Shown: piece by piece, positions 49,550 through 61,515 of the stretch
Layout of the letters: each line of letters begins with the position of its first letter
How positions within the stretch are numbered: the stretch's first letter is position 1
Assembly: GCF_051020955.1 (NCBI RefSeq)
Contig: NC_135028.1
Span: forward strand, 1,487,501 to 1,551,500
Reading direction: 5' to 3'
DNA: 64,000 nucleotides
Source: Megalopta genalis
Lineage: Eukaryota; Arthropoda; Insecta; Hymenoptera; Halictidae
Notes under the pieces: model-generated
Database searches by the model: none
What the model saw: the letters and a program-made list of their open reading frames with translations, nothing else
What the model was told of the DNA's origin: nothing
Made by a program: the position numbers and the translations under genes

Positions 49550-49714
49550 GTAGTATTGTCGGCGTGCAGTTCCTATTTTCAGAAGCTTCTGCTCTCGAAC
49601 CCGTGCAAGCATCCGACCATCATCATGCCGCAGGACGTCTGTTTCAATGATCTCAAGTTCATCATAGAGTTCGTTTACAGGGGCGAGATCGACGTCTCGC
49701 AGGCGGAGCTTCAG
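49550..49714 (+). CDS. psq: psq second coding exon (BTB core)
   Basis: Encodes residues 47-101 in phase 0 at both ends (acceptor TTTCACGCAG, donor GTAAGAG). The peptide runs VVLSACSSYFQKLLLSNPC, then HPTIIMPQDVCFNDLKFIIE and FVYRGEIDVSQAELQ, the central and C-terminal BTB strands and helices. The expected next segment of the BTB (a LLKTADQLKIKGL-type helix) is not found in the rest of the window, so the next psq exon lies beyond 64 kb or the intron is at least 14.3 kb. Confidence 0.95.
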
Positions 49715-51845
49715 GTAAGAGAAACACACCGAGAGATAAAGGTTAGAAAAATTGCCGTCGCGTCGCGTCCCGTTTTCGGAACGGACTCGTTTTCCGGCTC
49801 CGCGCAACGTTCGACGCGATTCAAAGTGACGATTTCCACGATCATTCGGAACGCGAATCGTTCGCGATCCGGGATACGAAATTGTTCGAATGAAATCGTT
49901 ACGACGAAGTCGACGGATCGGTACCAGCCGATCGCGGTTTTAAAAGTGCGGTCGCGAAGCGAAACGAATTAGCCGCGATAGAGGAGAGCAAGAGACGATC
50001 CGAAAAACTTTCTCTTCGTTGCGCGTTATATTTTCTGTTCGCTCGCATCGACAGCGAAGCAAATCCTCGCTCTCCGCGTCGGTTTTACCGACGGCGGGGA
50101 TTACCCTCGCGCGATTTAACCCGCTCGCCGGGTTATCCGCGTCTCTGTAGATCCGTCGGAGGTTAACCCTTTCGTCCTTCCGTTCCAGCGGAACGCCGCG
50201 CGCGGTCTCGCGCTGCAGCGACCCTTTTTACCGTTCGGCGTTCTCCCCCTCCCTGTCTTACCGACCCGCGTCCGCCGCTGGTACCGCGAGCGCGACTGCT
50301 ATCCCCGGTACCGTAGACTCGCCGAGACGTTCCAGATGGCGCCACGGGTCCGCCGTGCGTGGCGGCACAACCGCCCGGCCTCTCTTCTTGTCGCCCGGCG
50401 TATGTACGCGCGCCAACCTCCCTTTCCTCCTCGTGCTCTCTCTCCTTCCTCGTTCTCGATTCCCGCCGGCACTCGCTATAAATAACGGTGCACTCGCGGC
50501 TGAAGGAATCGTGCGCGTTTCAAATGTCTACTTTCCCTTTCGCGCACTTTAATTTTCAATCGCGACACCGCACGGCTCGCCGAAAGTTCCCGTTCCGTCG
50601 ATGGTGTCGTGCCACCTCCACGCGTACGATCCGTATCCTCGACGTCGTCGTGGTCGTTTTGGGACAACAAAGATAACCGAGTTCGTTCTAGTGTCCAGGC
50701 GAGGAGAGATTTCGAGCCGCGGAGCGCGTTCGATCTCGCAGCGGTAGAATGCTCGAAAGTCTTGAGATTTTGGGGAATAAGTGAAGGCGGCGCATATACG
50801 TACATACTTTTTGTAATACATTGAACCGTCGTGCATCGTTGCACCTTTCCAACGTGATTCAGCTGGGCTATTCGAATATTCCGGGACGACGAACCTGCAC
50901 CGTTCACACACTGTGTTCGAGTACGAGCCAAATATAAGTCCGCTATTAATTATATCTAGAAATCGTGCAACGCGGGGAAAGCACGTGGGATTGTTCTATG
51001 CTTCGAAAGAAGAACACACCGGTCTCCTAAACGAATTTATTTTCGAGCGCTTTCGCGAGAACACGTGTGTCCTCGTTTAACCCGATTTTTCGCACGTTCG
51101 CGAAATTATTTAGATTAATTATTCCGGCGAGAAAGGCTCGCGAGAAATATCTCGCGGTCGGTAAAGTGAATTCCTCGACGGTTTTCGAATCGATCGGCGC
51201 CGCCGGTTTCCTTCGATTTTAATTACGAATCGAAGCCGCCGCCGCCGTCGCTTTTAATGGCGACGCCGACGGAACTCGTTCGAAAGAACCCGCGTACGTG
51301 TTTTACTAAATCGTGAATGGACAGCGCGCCATATTATCGTGCTTTCCACTTTCGCGAGATCAATAAGACAATCTTCAACCCCGTCTCGTTAGATTCCATT
51401 GTCCGGCAATCAAGCTACTACCACCACCACCACCACCACTACTATGCACGGCACTCGTGTGCAGTGGCACTCAACCATTATCGCCTCGGCTATCGATTCC
51501 GACGCGTTTACCATAACCCTCGAACTCGTTCGATTCGTTACAATATTTTTGTTACGACATTTTCATACTGATATATAATACTGATATATATTTGAATACT
51601 TAATATTTTAATACTAACATATAATAATATGTTTGATACTGTTTGTTACAATATTTTTCGTTACAACATTTTTGTTACGAGTAAGTTTATAAAATTCACT
51701 CGAGACTCGCGGAAACTCGAGTCCGCGACGGTTTTATTATTTCCCTTTATTTCTCCTCGAAAAATAAATCTCGCCGACGGGGGGGGGGAATTCCGGCGTA
51801 GTTTTCGTAGGCTACGATCCGATCGAATCGATCGAATATTCATCG

Positions 51846-51848
<3 letters not shown>

Positions 51849-51924
<76 letters not shown>
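51849..51924. repeat. (TG)n microsatellite
   Basis: About 38 uninterrupted TG dinucleotides inside the psq intron. Confidence 0.95.
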
Positions 51925-51925
<1 letters not shown>

Positions 51926-52204
51926 ATCGTGTCTCCGGCGTCTGCGGTGCGCGAAAATACGCCGGCGAGAACCGCTCCGCGAACGATACACCTCGAGAGA
52001 GTTTCGTTATTTTGCCATTTTTTACCTCCCTTTCGCCCCGCTCCGCGAAGCAAAACGTGTTGGCACGCAACGATGCTCACGCCCCTGATTGGTGTTCTTC
52101 GTTCAAGAGCTTTCGTATCTTGTTGCCAGCGCGCTCGCCTTGGACATAATTCAGAGCCGGGCCTCGGAGTCGGAGTGAACGTTAAGTTCACGATTTCTTT
52201 CAAA

Positions 52205-52206
52205 TC

Positions 52207-52260
<54 letters not shown>
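52205..52260. repeat. (GA)n microsatellite
   Basis: About 25 GA dinucleotides with one GACA interruption near the start. Confidence 0.92.
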
Positions 52261-52261
<1 letters not shown>

Positions 52262-53009
52262 TCTTTCTAGTTCCCCTAGCGAACGATCCTCGCCGATTCG
52301 CCATTTTCTTGTGCTAATTCGAACTCGTTTACCGATCGCAGGACGCAGAACGTCCGTCCTAACCTAGTCGGGGCTTCTAGAGCCGGCCAGCCGCCACCGA
52401 ACGTCCGTAGCATGTATGTATGCATGTATATGCATGTATACATACGTGTGTATGTATGTATATGTCGCGTTTTATGGCCAGGGCGGCGAGCGCCCTGCGT
52501 TTTATTTTCGAAGAAAAATCTATAGATACAGGCCTAACAACGCACGTGGGTCCTTCGACTCGCTGTCCTTGACACGAGAGTTAAAACGACGCCGTACGGA
52601 GAAAACGCATATCGCTCATGTGCATCAAACCCACCCGGACACCTACACGGTGGTGCCGTGTCGGAGACGTGTGTATATTCACGGTCACAGTTTGCGCGGG
52701 GCTCTACGTTGTGTCGTCGCCGGTTGTCGTCGTCGTCGTCGGCTTCGACTTTCCTCGCCGCCGCCGCCGCCGCCGCCGATCAATGCCCGCGAAGACGAGA
52801 GCCTGGTGGCGGCCCGATCCGCGAGCACACTGGCCGCTCTGTTCAATTCTAATTAACGGTTGAACCGCCGCGCGCGAACGCGCCGGGGGACAGGGAATGC
52901 TCTTCTTTATCAATTGTGCCCCGCGGTAAGGAGCATCCCGTGCACCGCAAGGATAAGGATAGTGTTCTCTACTGACCTCGTTCTCGATCGGTATCTCCTT
53001 TCATCGGGT

Positions 53010-53036
53010 TGCGGGAGAGAGCGAGTGAGAGCACGC

Positions 53037-53068
<32 letters not shown>

Positions 53069-53310
53069 GAGAGAGAGCGCGTGAGAGCCAGAGCGCGAGA
53101 GACAGTGCGCGCTAGAGTCAGAGCGCGAGAGACAGAGCGCGCGAGAGCCAGAGCGCGCGAGTAACAGAGCGCAAGAGCCAGAGCGCGAGAGATAGAGCGC
53201 GCGAGAGAGAGCGCGCGAGAGACAGAGCGCGCTAGAGCCAGAGCGCGCGAGAGAAAGAGCACGCGAGAGAGAGAGAGAGAGAGAGCGCGAGAGAGAGACA
53301 GCGTGGCGTA
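53010..53310. repeat. GA/GCGC minisatellite (GAGAGCCAGAGCGCGAGAGACAGAGCGC)
   Basis: Around ten copies of an 18-36 bp unit built from GAGAG(C/A)CAGAGCGCGAGAGACAGAGCGCGC, flanked by pure GA tracts (53037-53076, 53269-53287). Confidence 0.85.
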
Positions 53311-53779
53311 GCGGCGCAGAGGGACCGGGAGCGAGCGAAAGAACGCACGCAAGTAGACCGGTATAATATCGTTCTTATCGAGACCGGAGATTTCGCGTGA
53401 TTTTCGCGAAATTCGCGCTCGTGTCCGGCACGGTGGAAAATCGAGGGACGCGAACGGCCGCGTCAGAAACACACGTAAACGGCGCGCGTCGGCATCGATA
53501 GAGCCGATTTACAATGCAATTTAATTCCCTGGTACCTGTAGTACCTGCCGCATATTGGCAGTACACGCGAACGCGAGAGACAATCGATACAAGTGGTTGT
53601 GACTGCCGCGAGACAGTTCGCTTGTACGTTTTAACTAGAGATCGAATCAATAATGCGGGCTATGGCGAGGAACGGCTTTCTAAATAACGATTTGAACAAC
53701 GATTAAATCGAACGATTCGACGAATATAATGCCCGTGAATCCGTTCGACGATGGTAAATAAATTGTCGCATCGGTTATA

Positions 53780-54143
53780 CAGGCTGTCCCAAAAATGTCT
53801 CGCAATCTGGAAATGGCGGGTTCCTCGGATCATTTGAAGCAACTTTTTCCTTTACGAAAATTTTCTCCGAGGCACCGTTAACGAGTTATCAACGAAAAGC
53901 AGCGACCAATAAGAATCGAGTACGGCTGACGCGAGGCGGCCCAGCCAACCAGCGCGCGAAGCCCGGTTCCGCTCATTGGCTCGGTCGCCGCGTGCCGGCC
54001 GAGCTCGCCTCTCATTGGTCACTGTTTTTCGTTGATAACTCGTTAACGGTGCCTCGGAGAACATTTTCGTAAAGGAAAAAGTTGCTCCGAATGACCCGAG
54101 GAACCAGCCACTTTCGGATTGCGAGACATTTTTGGAACACCCG
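53780..54143. mobile_element. Palindromic TA-flanked MITE, copy E
   Basis: The left end is TA-CAGGCTGTCCC and the right end GGAACACCCG-TA. Outer blocks AAAAATGTCTCGCAATC and, inverted, GATTGCGAGACATTTTT match between arms, as do AGCAACTTTTTCCTTTACGA and CGTAAAGGAAAAAGTTGCT. CCAATAAG and two CATTGG boxes lie inside. About 364 bp. Confidence 0.85.
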
Positions 54144-57100
54144 TACTTGTAAACACTCGTTGTTCACTGTTTTTATGCGAGGAATTTCATAATGTAACGA
54201 GAGGGCGACGTTGAAGTACAAAAAAATATAAAATAGAGCTGTCGCAAGAGATTGTTGACTCGAAATAGGCTCGAGTGGGGGAACAGAAGGATTTAGGAAA
54301 ATTAGGAAACGACTACGAATGGAACTAGAAAGCTCCTCGAGATTTTCTAACCTGCTGGCACAGGTGCGAAACTCGAGAAATCTGTGACTTCGTTGCTTCG
54401 ACGAGGACTGTACCGAATTTTACGACGTTACTAAAAAAAAGAAAAAAGTCACCCCTGCGCCGCATGTTTAAAAATATAAATCCGAAAAATTCCAAATTTC
54501 CACACCGAAAAGATTGTCTCGCGAACAGAACAGATATTTTTTTAACGAGAAAAATGCTGCATTCGTGTTCCTCTGCCTCGTCCTCGTGCCTCGCGAACGT
54601 TTAAATTTCGACACCGTGTTTGGAAAAAAAATTCTATATTATTAGGATAATTACACGTCTGCCTGCTTAACTTCCGCCGTCTCGTGCGACCAGATTTTAA
54701 TGGCCACCGTGACGAGCGTATTTTTCTAACGGAAACGCGACGAAAATTGAGCAGCGAACGTGTAACAGAATGATTAAATTATGCGCGATACGACTGACCA
54801 GAAAGAGGGGGGGGGGCATTTTTTGGGAGCGAGAGCGGGCCAAGATGGCGGACGAATCGCAGCAAAATTTCGTTCCGCGATTATCGTTCGGTTCGCTTTC
54901 TTCCGTCGTTTTCAAAGCCGTCTGTCTCGAGCCTAATAACTTTCCTCTGTTCTGTCAGGCGGTGGACCGAGAGGAGTTCGGCGGAACCGGTGTTGGCCTA
55001 CGAAAGTGAGCCTCCGCGTGTTCTTTGGGTCGTTCGACAGCGATCGCGGCTGAGAACTATTTGTTCTTTTCGATAGACGCGAAAAAAAGACGCGGCGAGT
55101 AGAGCATAGAGAAAACGCGATGATAAATTACTATTTATTACTATTATTACTATTACTATTTATTACTATTTATTACTATTATTCTCTACTGAGAAGAAGA
55201 AGAGGGGAGACGACGAAGAAGAAGAAGAAGGGAAAAATGGAGCGGTAAAGTCGAACGCCGTGGAACAAGAGAATTCGCGCTTCCTCTGTCGAGACTGTAC
55301 CCGCGGTTTCTGCAGTGGCGTGCATGCGTGCGCACGGTTGCACGGTGGCTGTGTGCGCGGCGCGTACGTCGGCGCGGCGCGGTTGCGTGTGTGCGTGCGT
55401 AGAGAGAGAGAGAGAGAGAGAGAAACGACTGGAGCCGCAGATTCCATTTGTCCGGCGCGCGGGCGCGCGCGCGCGCAAACTCTGCAATTCGCGACTCGAC
55501 TCCAGAATCTCTTCTTTCTTCCTCGAGCGAGCGAGCGAGCGAGCCAGGCAAACGGGCGAGTAAGCGCGCGCGCGCCCTCCCTCTCTTTCGCCTTCTTCCA
55601 TCATTTTTCCGTCTTTTTCTCTTCCGAGACGGTTTCTATCCGCCCCCCCCCCCTCTCCGCAATGCTCGTTCTCCCGAAACCGACCGTGCCCTCTTCCCTC
55701 GCGGCGCAGCGTGTCTCAGCCGCCTGAGCTCGGCTCTCGGCTCGCGTCGGCTCAGCTCGGCTCTGCGTGGCGCGACGTCTCACCCGTTCGCGAGTTACGT
55801 CGGGTCCAAGTCGCGTCGCACCGCGCCGCGTCCAGCCGAGGCTCGGACTTCGCAAGTCGGATCGACGCAGGGCCGACCCTTACGGACCCTCCGGGTGCTA
55901 TGGGGCCCGTTAACGCCGACGGAAGTGGGGGTAATTCGATCTTCTTCTCCGTGTTGTCCACCAACACTTCTTAACATGCCGGTTATTAAACTATCGTGCT
56001 AAATTTACCGACCCTGCACACCAGACACGCACGCACGCACGCCTCTGATCACAGATTACGCGTCGCCAGCTCGAATTACAATTGAATCGTGCCATGATTT
56101 CGGAAATGTTTCCGCTCGATCTGTACCGCGCGATTCTATGTATTTTCGTGGATCTTGCTTTCTTCTTTGTTCGAATAATCTCTTCGATGTCCAACGGCTT
56201 CCATGTTTCAGACTGATTTATACGATCAGTTTTAATCTGATCTGTGCTGTTTTGCTACGAAAAAATCTAGAGAAAGTAGACGCGCGATGACTGAACGATC
56301 GAGTCAATATCTGATGAATTACGAATTTTTTCGTCGAAATTTTCCGGGAACTTGAAATCTTTTTATCGGCGTTGCATTCGTGTCTATTTCGTAGACCGTT
56401 TCTCGTCGAATCGAGATTATATCGTTGGTCAACGATCGAAAAGTAATTTCTTCAACAGCTTCTCGACGACGCACAGGAACCACCGGGGTCCTAACTTTGG
56501 GGGTACGTCACTGCGACGGTCTCCTCGCTCTCTGTCTTTCTCTTTTTCGTATATGCTCGAACACTTGCACACATGTTTATACACGTATATATACGTACCA
56601 ACATATATGTATATATACATGCGTATACAAATATATGTATATGTATATATATGTACATGTTCTATATACATATACACGCGTATAATAAAATATCTATGTA
56701 AATATCCAGTGTTGATCAGCGCGTTCACGCGAGTACATGAGGCTACCTTTGTCGCGCCGACGACGGTAGATCGGGCCTGTCCTTTCCGGTTTTCTCGCGA
56801 ACCTTGCATCCGTCTTCGTCAGTCCGTGGCCGAACCCGTTCCCGCTCTTCGTCGTCTCCGTTCCGTCTCGTTCGTTTCCGCGCAGACCGTATTTCTGTTC
56901 TCGTCCGGCCGCCGAGGGAAGTCTTCCTTGCTCCCGCGGGAAACGAACGCTCTCGTTCTCCGTCGCACTCCCGCAGGAGCGACGGGCTCTCGCGTTTCTC
57001 TCGGGTACCGCAGACTTGCGCCTCGCCCTCCGCCCCGATCCCCACCTTTTCCACCCCCAATGCCGCCGCGTCGCGTCGCGCCGCTCCGCGCCGCGCCGAG

Positions 57101-57459
57101 CCGAGCAGCTCCGAGCCGCGCTGTGCTGTGCATCGTGCTCTCCGTCGCCCCTCCACACCGAACGGACTCTCTTGTCCCCTCCTGGCCCCCCCGCATCGCC
57201 GAGCCGCCAACCATGCCGCTTCCCACCGACCGACCGACCGACCGTCCTGCCACCCGCCGGTTTTCAACCCCTCGCCCCGCTGTCAGGGACTGGTCAGGTG
57301 CGCTGGCTCGCTCGCTCGCTCCACGCGAACGCTCAATCGTTCTCTGTCCACCGCCGAGCACGCATCCCCCGCGAGTCTCTTCCTCGTCGTACGCGCTCGA
57401 GCGCTGCCCGAGTCCGTCCTTGTTCGTCGCGTCGGCGAATTTCGCGGCGTCCTCCGCCT

Positions 57460-58030
57460 CCGCCTCTTCCTCCTCCTCCTCCTCCTCCTCCGCTACCTCC
57501 ACCTCCTCCTCCTCCTCCTCTTCCTCCTCTTCCTCCTCTTCCTCCTCTGGCTCTGGCTCTGGCACTGCCTCCTCCTGCTCTCCGCCGCGTCCTCTTCATC
57601 TCCTCGCTCCTCCGAATGCCGTGCGCCCTCAGCACGGAACGCCGAATGCCATTTCACTTTCGTTGGGCTTCGCCGCGTAGGAGATCGGGCCCTGCCAGGA
57701 ATTATCCTCTCGTTCTACGTGGTCGTAACCTCCTCGTACACGGTTTCGTCTGGCTTTTTCACGACGTCGACTCTACTAACGCCGCCGACACCAGATCGTT
57801 TCCTCGTCGTGACTTCTGTGCCTCTTCTTCTTCTCCTCCTTCTCCTCCTTCTCCTCCTCCTTCTTCTTTCTCTTCCTTCACCTCCTCCTCCTTGTCCACC
57901 TCTTCTATTTCCTCCTCCTCCTCCTCCTGCTCCTCCTTCTTCCTCTTCTTCCTCTTCTTCTTCTTAGCCTCTTCCTTCTCTTCTTCCTGCGCCTCTTCCT
58001 CATTTTCTTGCTTCCGCCGCCGCCGCCGCA
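57460..58030. repeat. CTC/CTT trinucleotide-rich tracts
   Basis: (CTC)n and mixed CTC/CTT/CTG runs at 57465-57580 and 57820-58020. They create Ser, Leu, Pro or Glu homopolymer frames on both strands. Confidence 0.9.
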
Positions 58031-58269
58031 CTTCCTTCGCCCGCCTTTCTTCCATCTCGCCACCCTCTGCTTCCTCTTTCCTCTCTTTCCGCCGCTTTTC
58101 CTTTCCGTCCTGCTACTACAACACCGTCGTCGTCGTCGTCGTCGCCTTCACCGTAACTTCCCGTCGCCTCCTCCTCTCCCTCCCCCTGTCCGCCGCCTCG
58201 TCCCTTCGCGTTTCCCCGTCTTTCTCGTACGTCTCCGCTCTCTCGACGAGGGACTGCTCGCCCACGGAC

Positions 58270-58290
58270 CATCGTAGCCAGGTGAGTGAC
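58270..58290 (+). other. Strong orphan splice donor, candidate internal psq leader exon
   Basis: CGTAGCCAG then GTGAGTGAC, last exon base 58281. A near-perfect donor at the end of a 1.5 kb pyrimidine-rich block inside the psq intron. It could end the first exon of a shorter, BTB-less psq transcript. No upstream acceptor or promoter element could be fixed. Confidence 0.35.
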
Positions 58291-58321
58291 AAACGATACA
58301 CAACTTCCTTCGCGCCACGAT

Positions 58322-58323
58322 GG

Positions 58324-58370
<47 letters not shown>
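58322..58370. repeat. (GA)n microsatellite
   Basis: About 22 GA dinucleotides, 40 bases after the orphan donor at 58281. Confidence 0.92.
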
Positions 58371-58372
<2 letters not shown>

Positions 58373-60553
58373 TCTCTCTTGCCGCGTCGCGTTATTACAC
58401 TGGCCGTTGCTCCGATGGACTTCTTTCGACTGAACCGCCGGCACGGAAAAAGACGGAGAAAGAAAAACAGACAGACAGAGAGAGAAAGAGAGAGAGGGAC
58501 GAGCAAGCGAGAGAGAACGATGGAATCAGCGAACAAGAGAGAAGTTTCGCGCGACCGACTGGATGTGCCCGCCGAACGCCGGACGACCGTCTCGTGCACG
58601 TGAACCGTGTCGTGGTGGTTTCTCGGGATATTTTTGTGCGCCGCGAACGGCTTCACGTGTGGATCCTACGATTCCCTTCGGGGACGACGCGACCGCGTCG
58701 TCGTCGCCGGGCGAATCGTGCTAGCCGGCCACGGAAAAGTGTGTTTTTCTCATGAATGGAACGGGAGCCGCGTCGATGTACGCGGCGTGCCGCGTAAAAG
58801 TGTTTACAACAAAGTCTCCGACGACGACGGTGGTGGAATATTATAATCCGGCGAGGAGAGAACGAACGCGCGGCGGCGGGGTCGTCGCGTACGCACGAGG
58901 CCGTCGATGAAACGCGTGCGGAGTGCGTCGGGTACGCGTTGAATAAATCATGCTCCGTCGGTGAACGCGAGAACTCGACGGCGGCGGCGACGACCGCGTT
59001 CCGCGAGTTTTACGACCATTTTCTAAATCAAGAATTATCGGCGGCGGTTGAGTTGGGGATTTTCTGTTTGACCAAGCGGACCGTGCGAATCGTGTTAATC
59101 GTTCGGTCGACGCCGCTGGGGGACCGCCTTCGGCGATCGCCTCGAAAATCACGCTTTCGCAAGAGAACGCGGCACGCTCGCGCGCGCGCGCGCTCGACAC
59201 AAGTCCGTCGCGTCGCGTCGCGTCGCGTACGAGAATCCTTTGGAACGCCTGGGCGAAACTGCGCCGTCCACATTATCAGGCTTCTTCTCCGTTTCACATT
59301 CGTAAACATTCCCCGTCACGCACGTCTTATCTCGCCGGTTTAAACCGCGCCGTTGTTAGATCATCGCGGAGAAGCCTCACGGCGATCGCGATATCGGAAT
59401 CGCGTTTGTTAACCGACGTAGAAGTCCGGCTTTTTTCGCCTGTGCGAGCGTACGTTCTCCGTTTCGCCGCGACGGCGGCGGCAGCTCTTTGTGACACGCG
59501 ATAGAGAGGCGACGCTTTTTGACGGCGTGACCGAGGCCGAGACCGTTAATTTCACGCGAGAGGCGACGGTTTTTTAAGCCGGGCGTTGCTCGTCGATCTT
59601 CTCTCAGAGTGGACGCGGAGATAGAAAAGATTCGCGGCGCGCAACGTGTTTCGATCTTCGCGGAAATGAATTAATATTCGCCGCGAGAAAAACAGCGGCG
59701 TAGGAAGCGCGCGGGTCCCGGCGGCGTGCTGTTCCGACGGAGGACGCGACGAAAATAGTCGCATCCTCGGGGCCGGGCATGCATATCGTATTCTTGCGTT
59801 TGCTCGAGGAGCACGTGGTGGCCGCAGTTCCATTCAGAAAGGAGGTTATGTAGCGTGGCGAAGAAGAGAGGAAGGTTATGCTCGTGACGCCCGTTACATT
59901 ATCAATTCCGTTATGGCGCCGTATTCGTAATAGTGGAGACCCTACGACCATCTTCGGGGATTCCCCTGTGCGCTCTCCTCTCTCCTCTCTCTCTCGGTTT
60001 CTCTCTTTCACGTTTCTCCCTCTGGCCCGTTCTTTCTCTCCCTCTCTCTCTCTCTTTCTCTCTCCTCTCGCCTCCGCGACGCTGCTCCACCTTCTAACCG
60101 GCACGCCTGTATAATGTACCTTTATAACCCCGTCTCTCGGCACGGTCTTACGACCGAGCAACCCCCGAGTGCCACCCCATCGCGTCCGTCCTTCCTTCCT
60201 TCCTTCCTGTTCCCCGCGAAACGATTCCACGGTCGATCTTTTTGCGGATTTACACCTGTTGGACTTCTCTCGGTTCTATCGTCCCCTTATTTCTTCCTGC
60301 GAAAGAACTCCACCCCGCCGTCGCCGTCGCCGTCGTTCCGCCCCGACGCGAGAGAACATCTTTCAACGATTCCCAACCAACCCCCGCGCGCGCCGCGTCG
60401 TCCCTCCGTGTGCCCTCTTCTTCGCGGCTTTTTCCCGCCTTCGGGACACACGCGTTTCTAACTCGACCACCGACCCCCTCGTCGCCCCTCGCGTTCGATT
60501 CCCACGGGAGGAATCGTCGTGTTCGAGGCCTCCTCGTTCCTCGTCGCGCGCGA

Positions 60554-60811
60554 CGCTAAGGGATGAAAAGACGGCGGGCGAAGCGAACGAGATTTCCCGC
60601 GACGATTTTTCACGCCGCGGTTTTACGCGCCGGTCACCGAATTTATGCCGAATTTATTCGCGAACGTTTCCGAGTCGTCGCGCGCGACGCTTCTCGAGAC
60701 CGGCCGCCGCGCTAAGGGATGAAAAGACGGCGGGCGAGGCGTGAATTGACGATTTTTGACAGTGCGATTTTACGCGCCGGTCACCGAATTTATGCCGAAT
60801 TTATTCGCGAA
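60554..60811. repeat. Direct duplication of a ~105-bp unit
   Basis: Copies at 60554-60664 and 60710-60811 share CGCTAAGGGATGAAAAGACG, GCGGGCGA(A/G)GCG, and the block TTTTACGCGCCGGTCACCGA followed by ATTTATGCCGAATTTATTCG. The offset is about 156 bp at the left edges and 147 bp at the right. Confidence 0.85.
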
Positions 60812-61292
60812 GAGAGCGAAGAGAGAGAGAGAGAGAGAGAGAGGGGCGTTGTTGCCGGTGCAGAAGGCACAGATCGGAAGTGGCCGACGGGGGGGTGGGA
60901 TTTTTTTTTCTTCTTCCGTCTCGCGTCAATTAGTCTGGGATAATTGGTCGGGCGATGCCCTTGAACCCTAAGTATTGATTGGTGAGGTTGGATTCTGCCG
61001 GTGGCTTTCCCTCTTGCCTCCGAACCGATGGCACCACCCCTATGCATCCACCGCCGAACCAACCAACTACACCCGCCCGCTCTCTAACCCCTGCACCGAC
61101 ACCCGCACTACCCTACCAACCCATTGCGCCTAGCGTCCGTGGTTCTCCAAGTCCCGTCTCTCCTCGTCGCCGACGCCGCCGCGCCGTTAAACCACTGGCC
61201 AAAACCACCCCGCCGTCGTCCCTGGGCTCTTTCTTCGCCGCCCTGCGTCCGTTTAATTGAACCATGACGGCTCCTCGTTTATCGCGGAAAAG

Positions 61293-61321
61293 GTGCTCTC
61301 TCTCTCTCTCTCTCTCTCTGT

Positions 61322-61360
<39 letters not shown>

Positions 61361-61450
61361 AATCTCTTTCTCTCTCTCTGTCAATCTCTTTCTCTCTCTC
61401 TCCTTCTCTCTCTGTCAATCTCTTTCTCTCTCTCCTTCTCTCTCTGTCAA

Positions 61451-61488
<38 letters not shown>

Positions 61489-61515
61489 AATCTCTCTCTC
61501 TCTCTCTCTCTCTCG
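61293..61515. repeat. CT minisatellite (CTCTCTGTCAATCTCTTT)
   Basis: About seven units of (CT)nGTCAATCTCTTTCTCT. The same CTCTGTCAATCTC unit recurs at 63271-63490. Confidence 0.9.

Noticed and set aside
56352..58755. Three plus-strand frames of 387-579 codons
   Set aside because: CTC/CTT tracts yield Ser, Leu or Pro homopolymers in each of the three frames at once; not the behaviour of a real gene.
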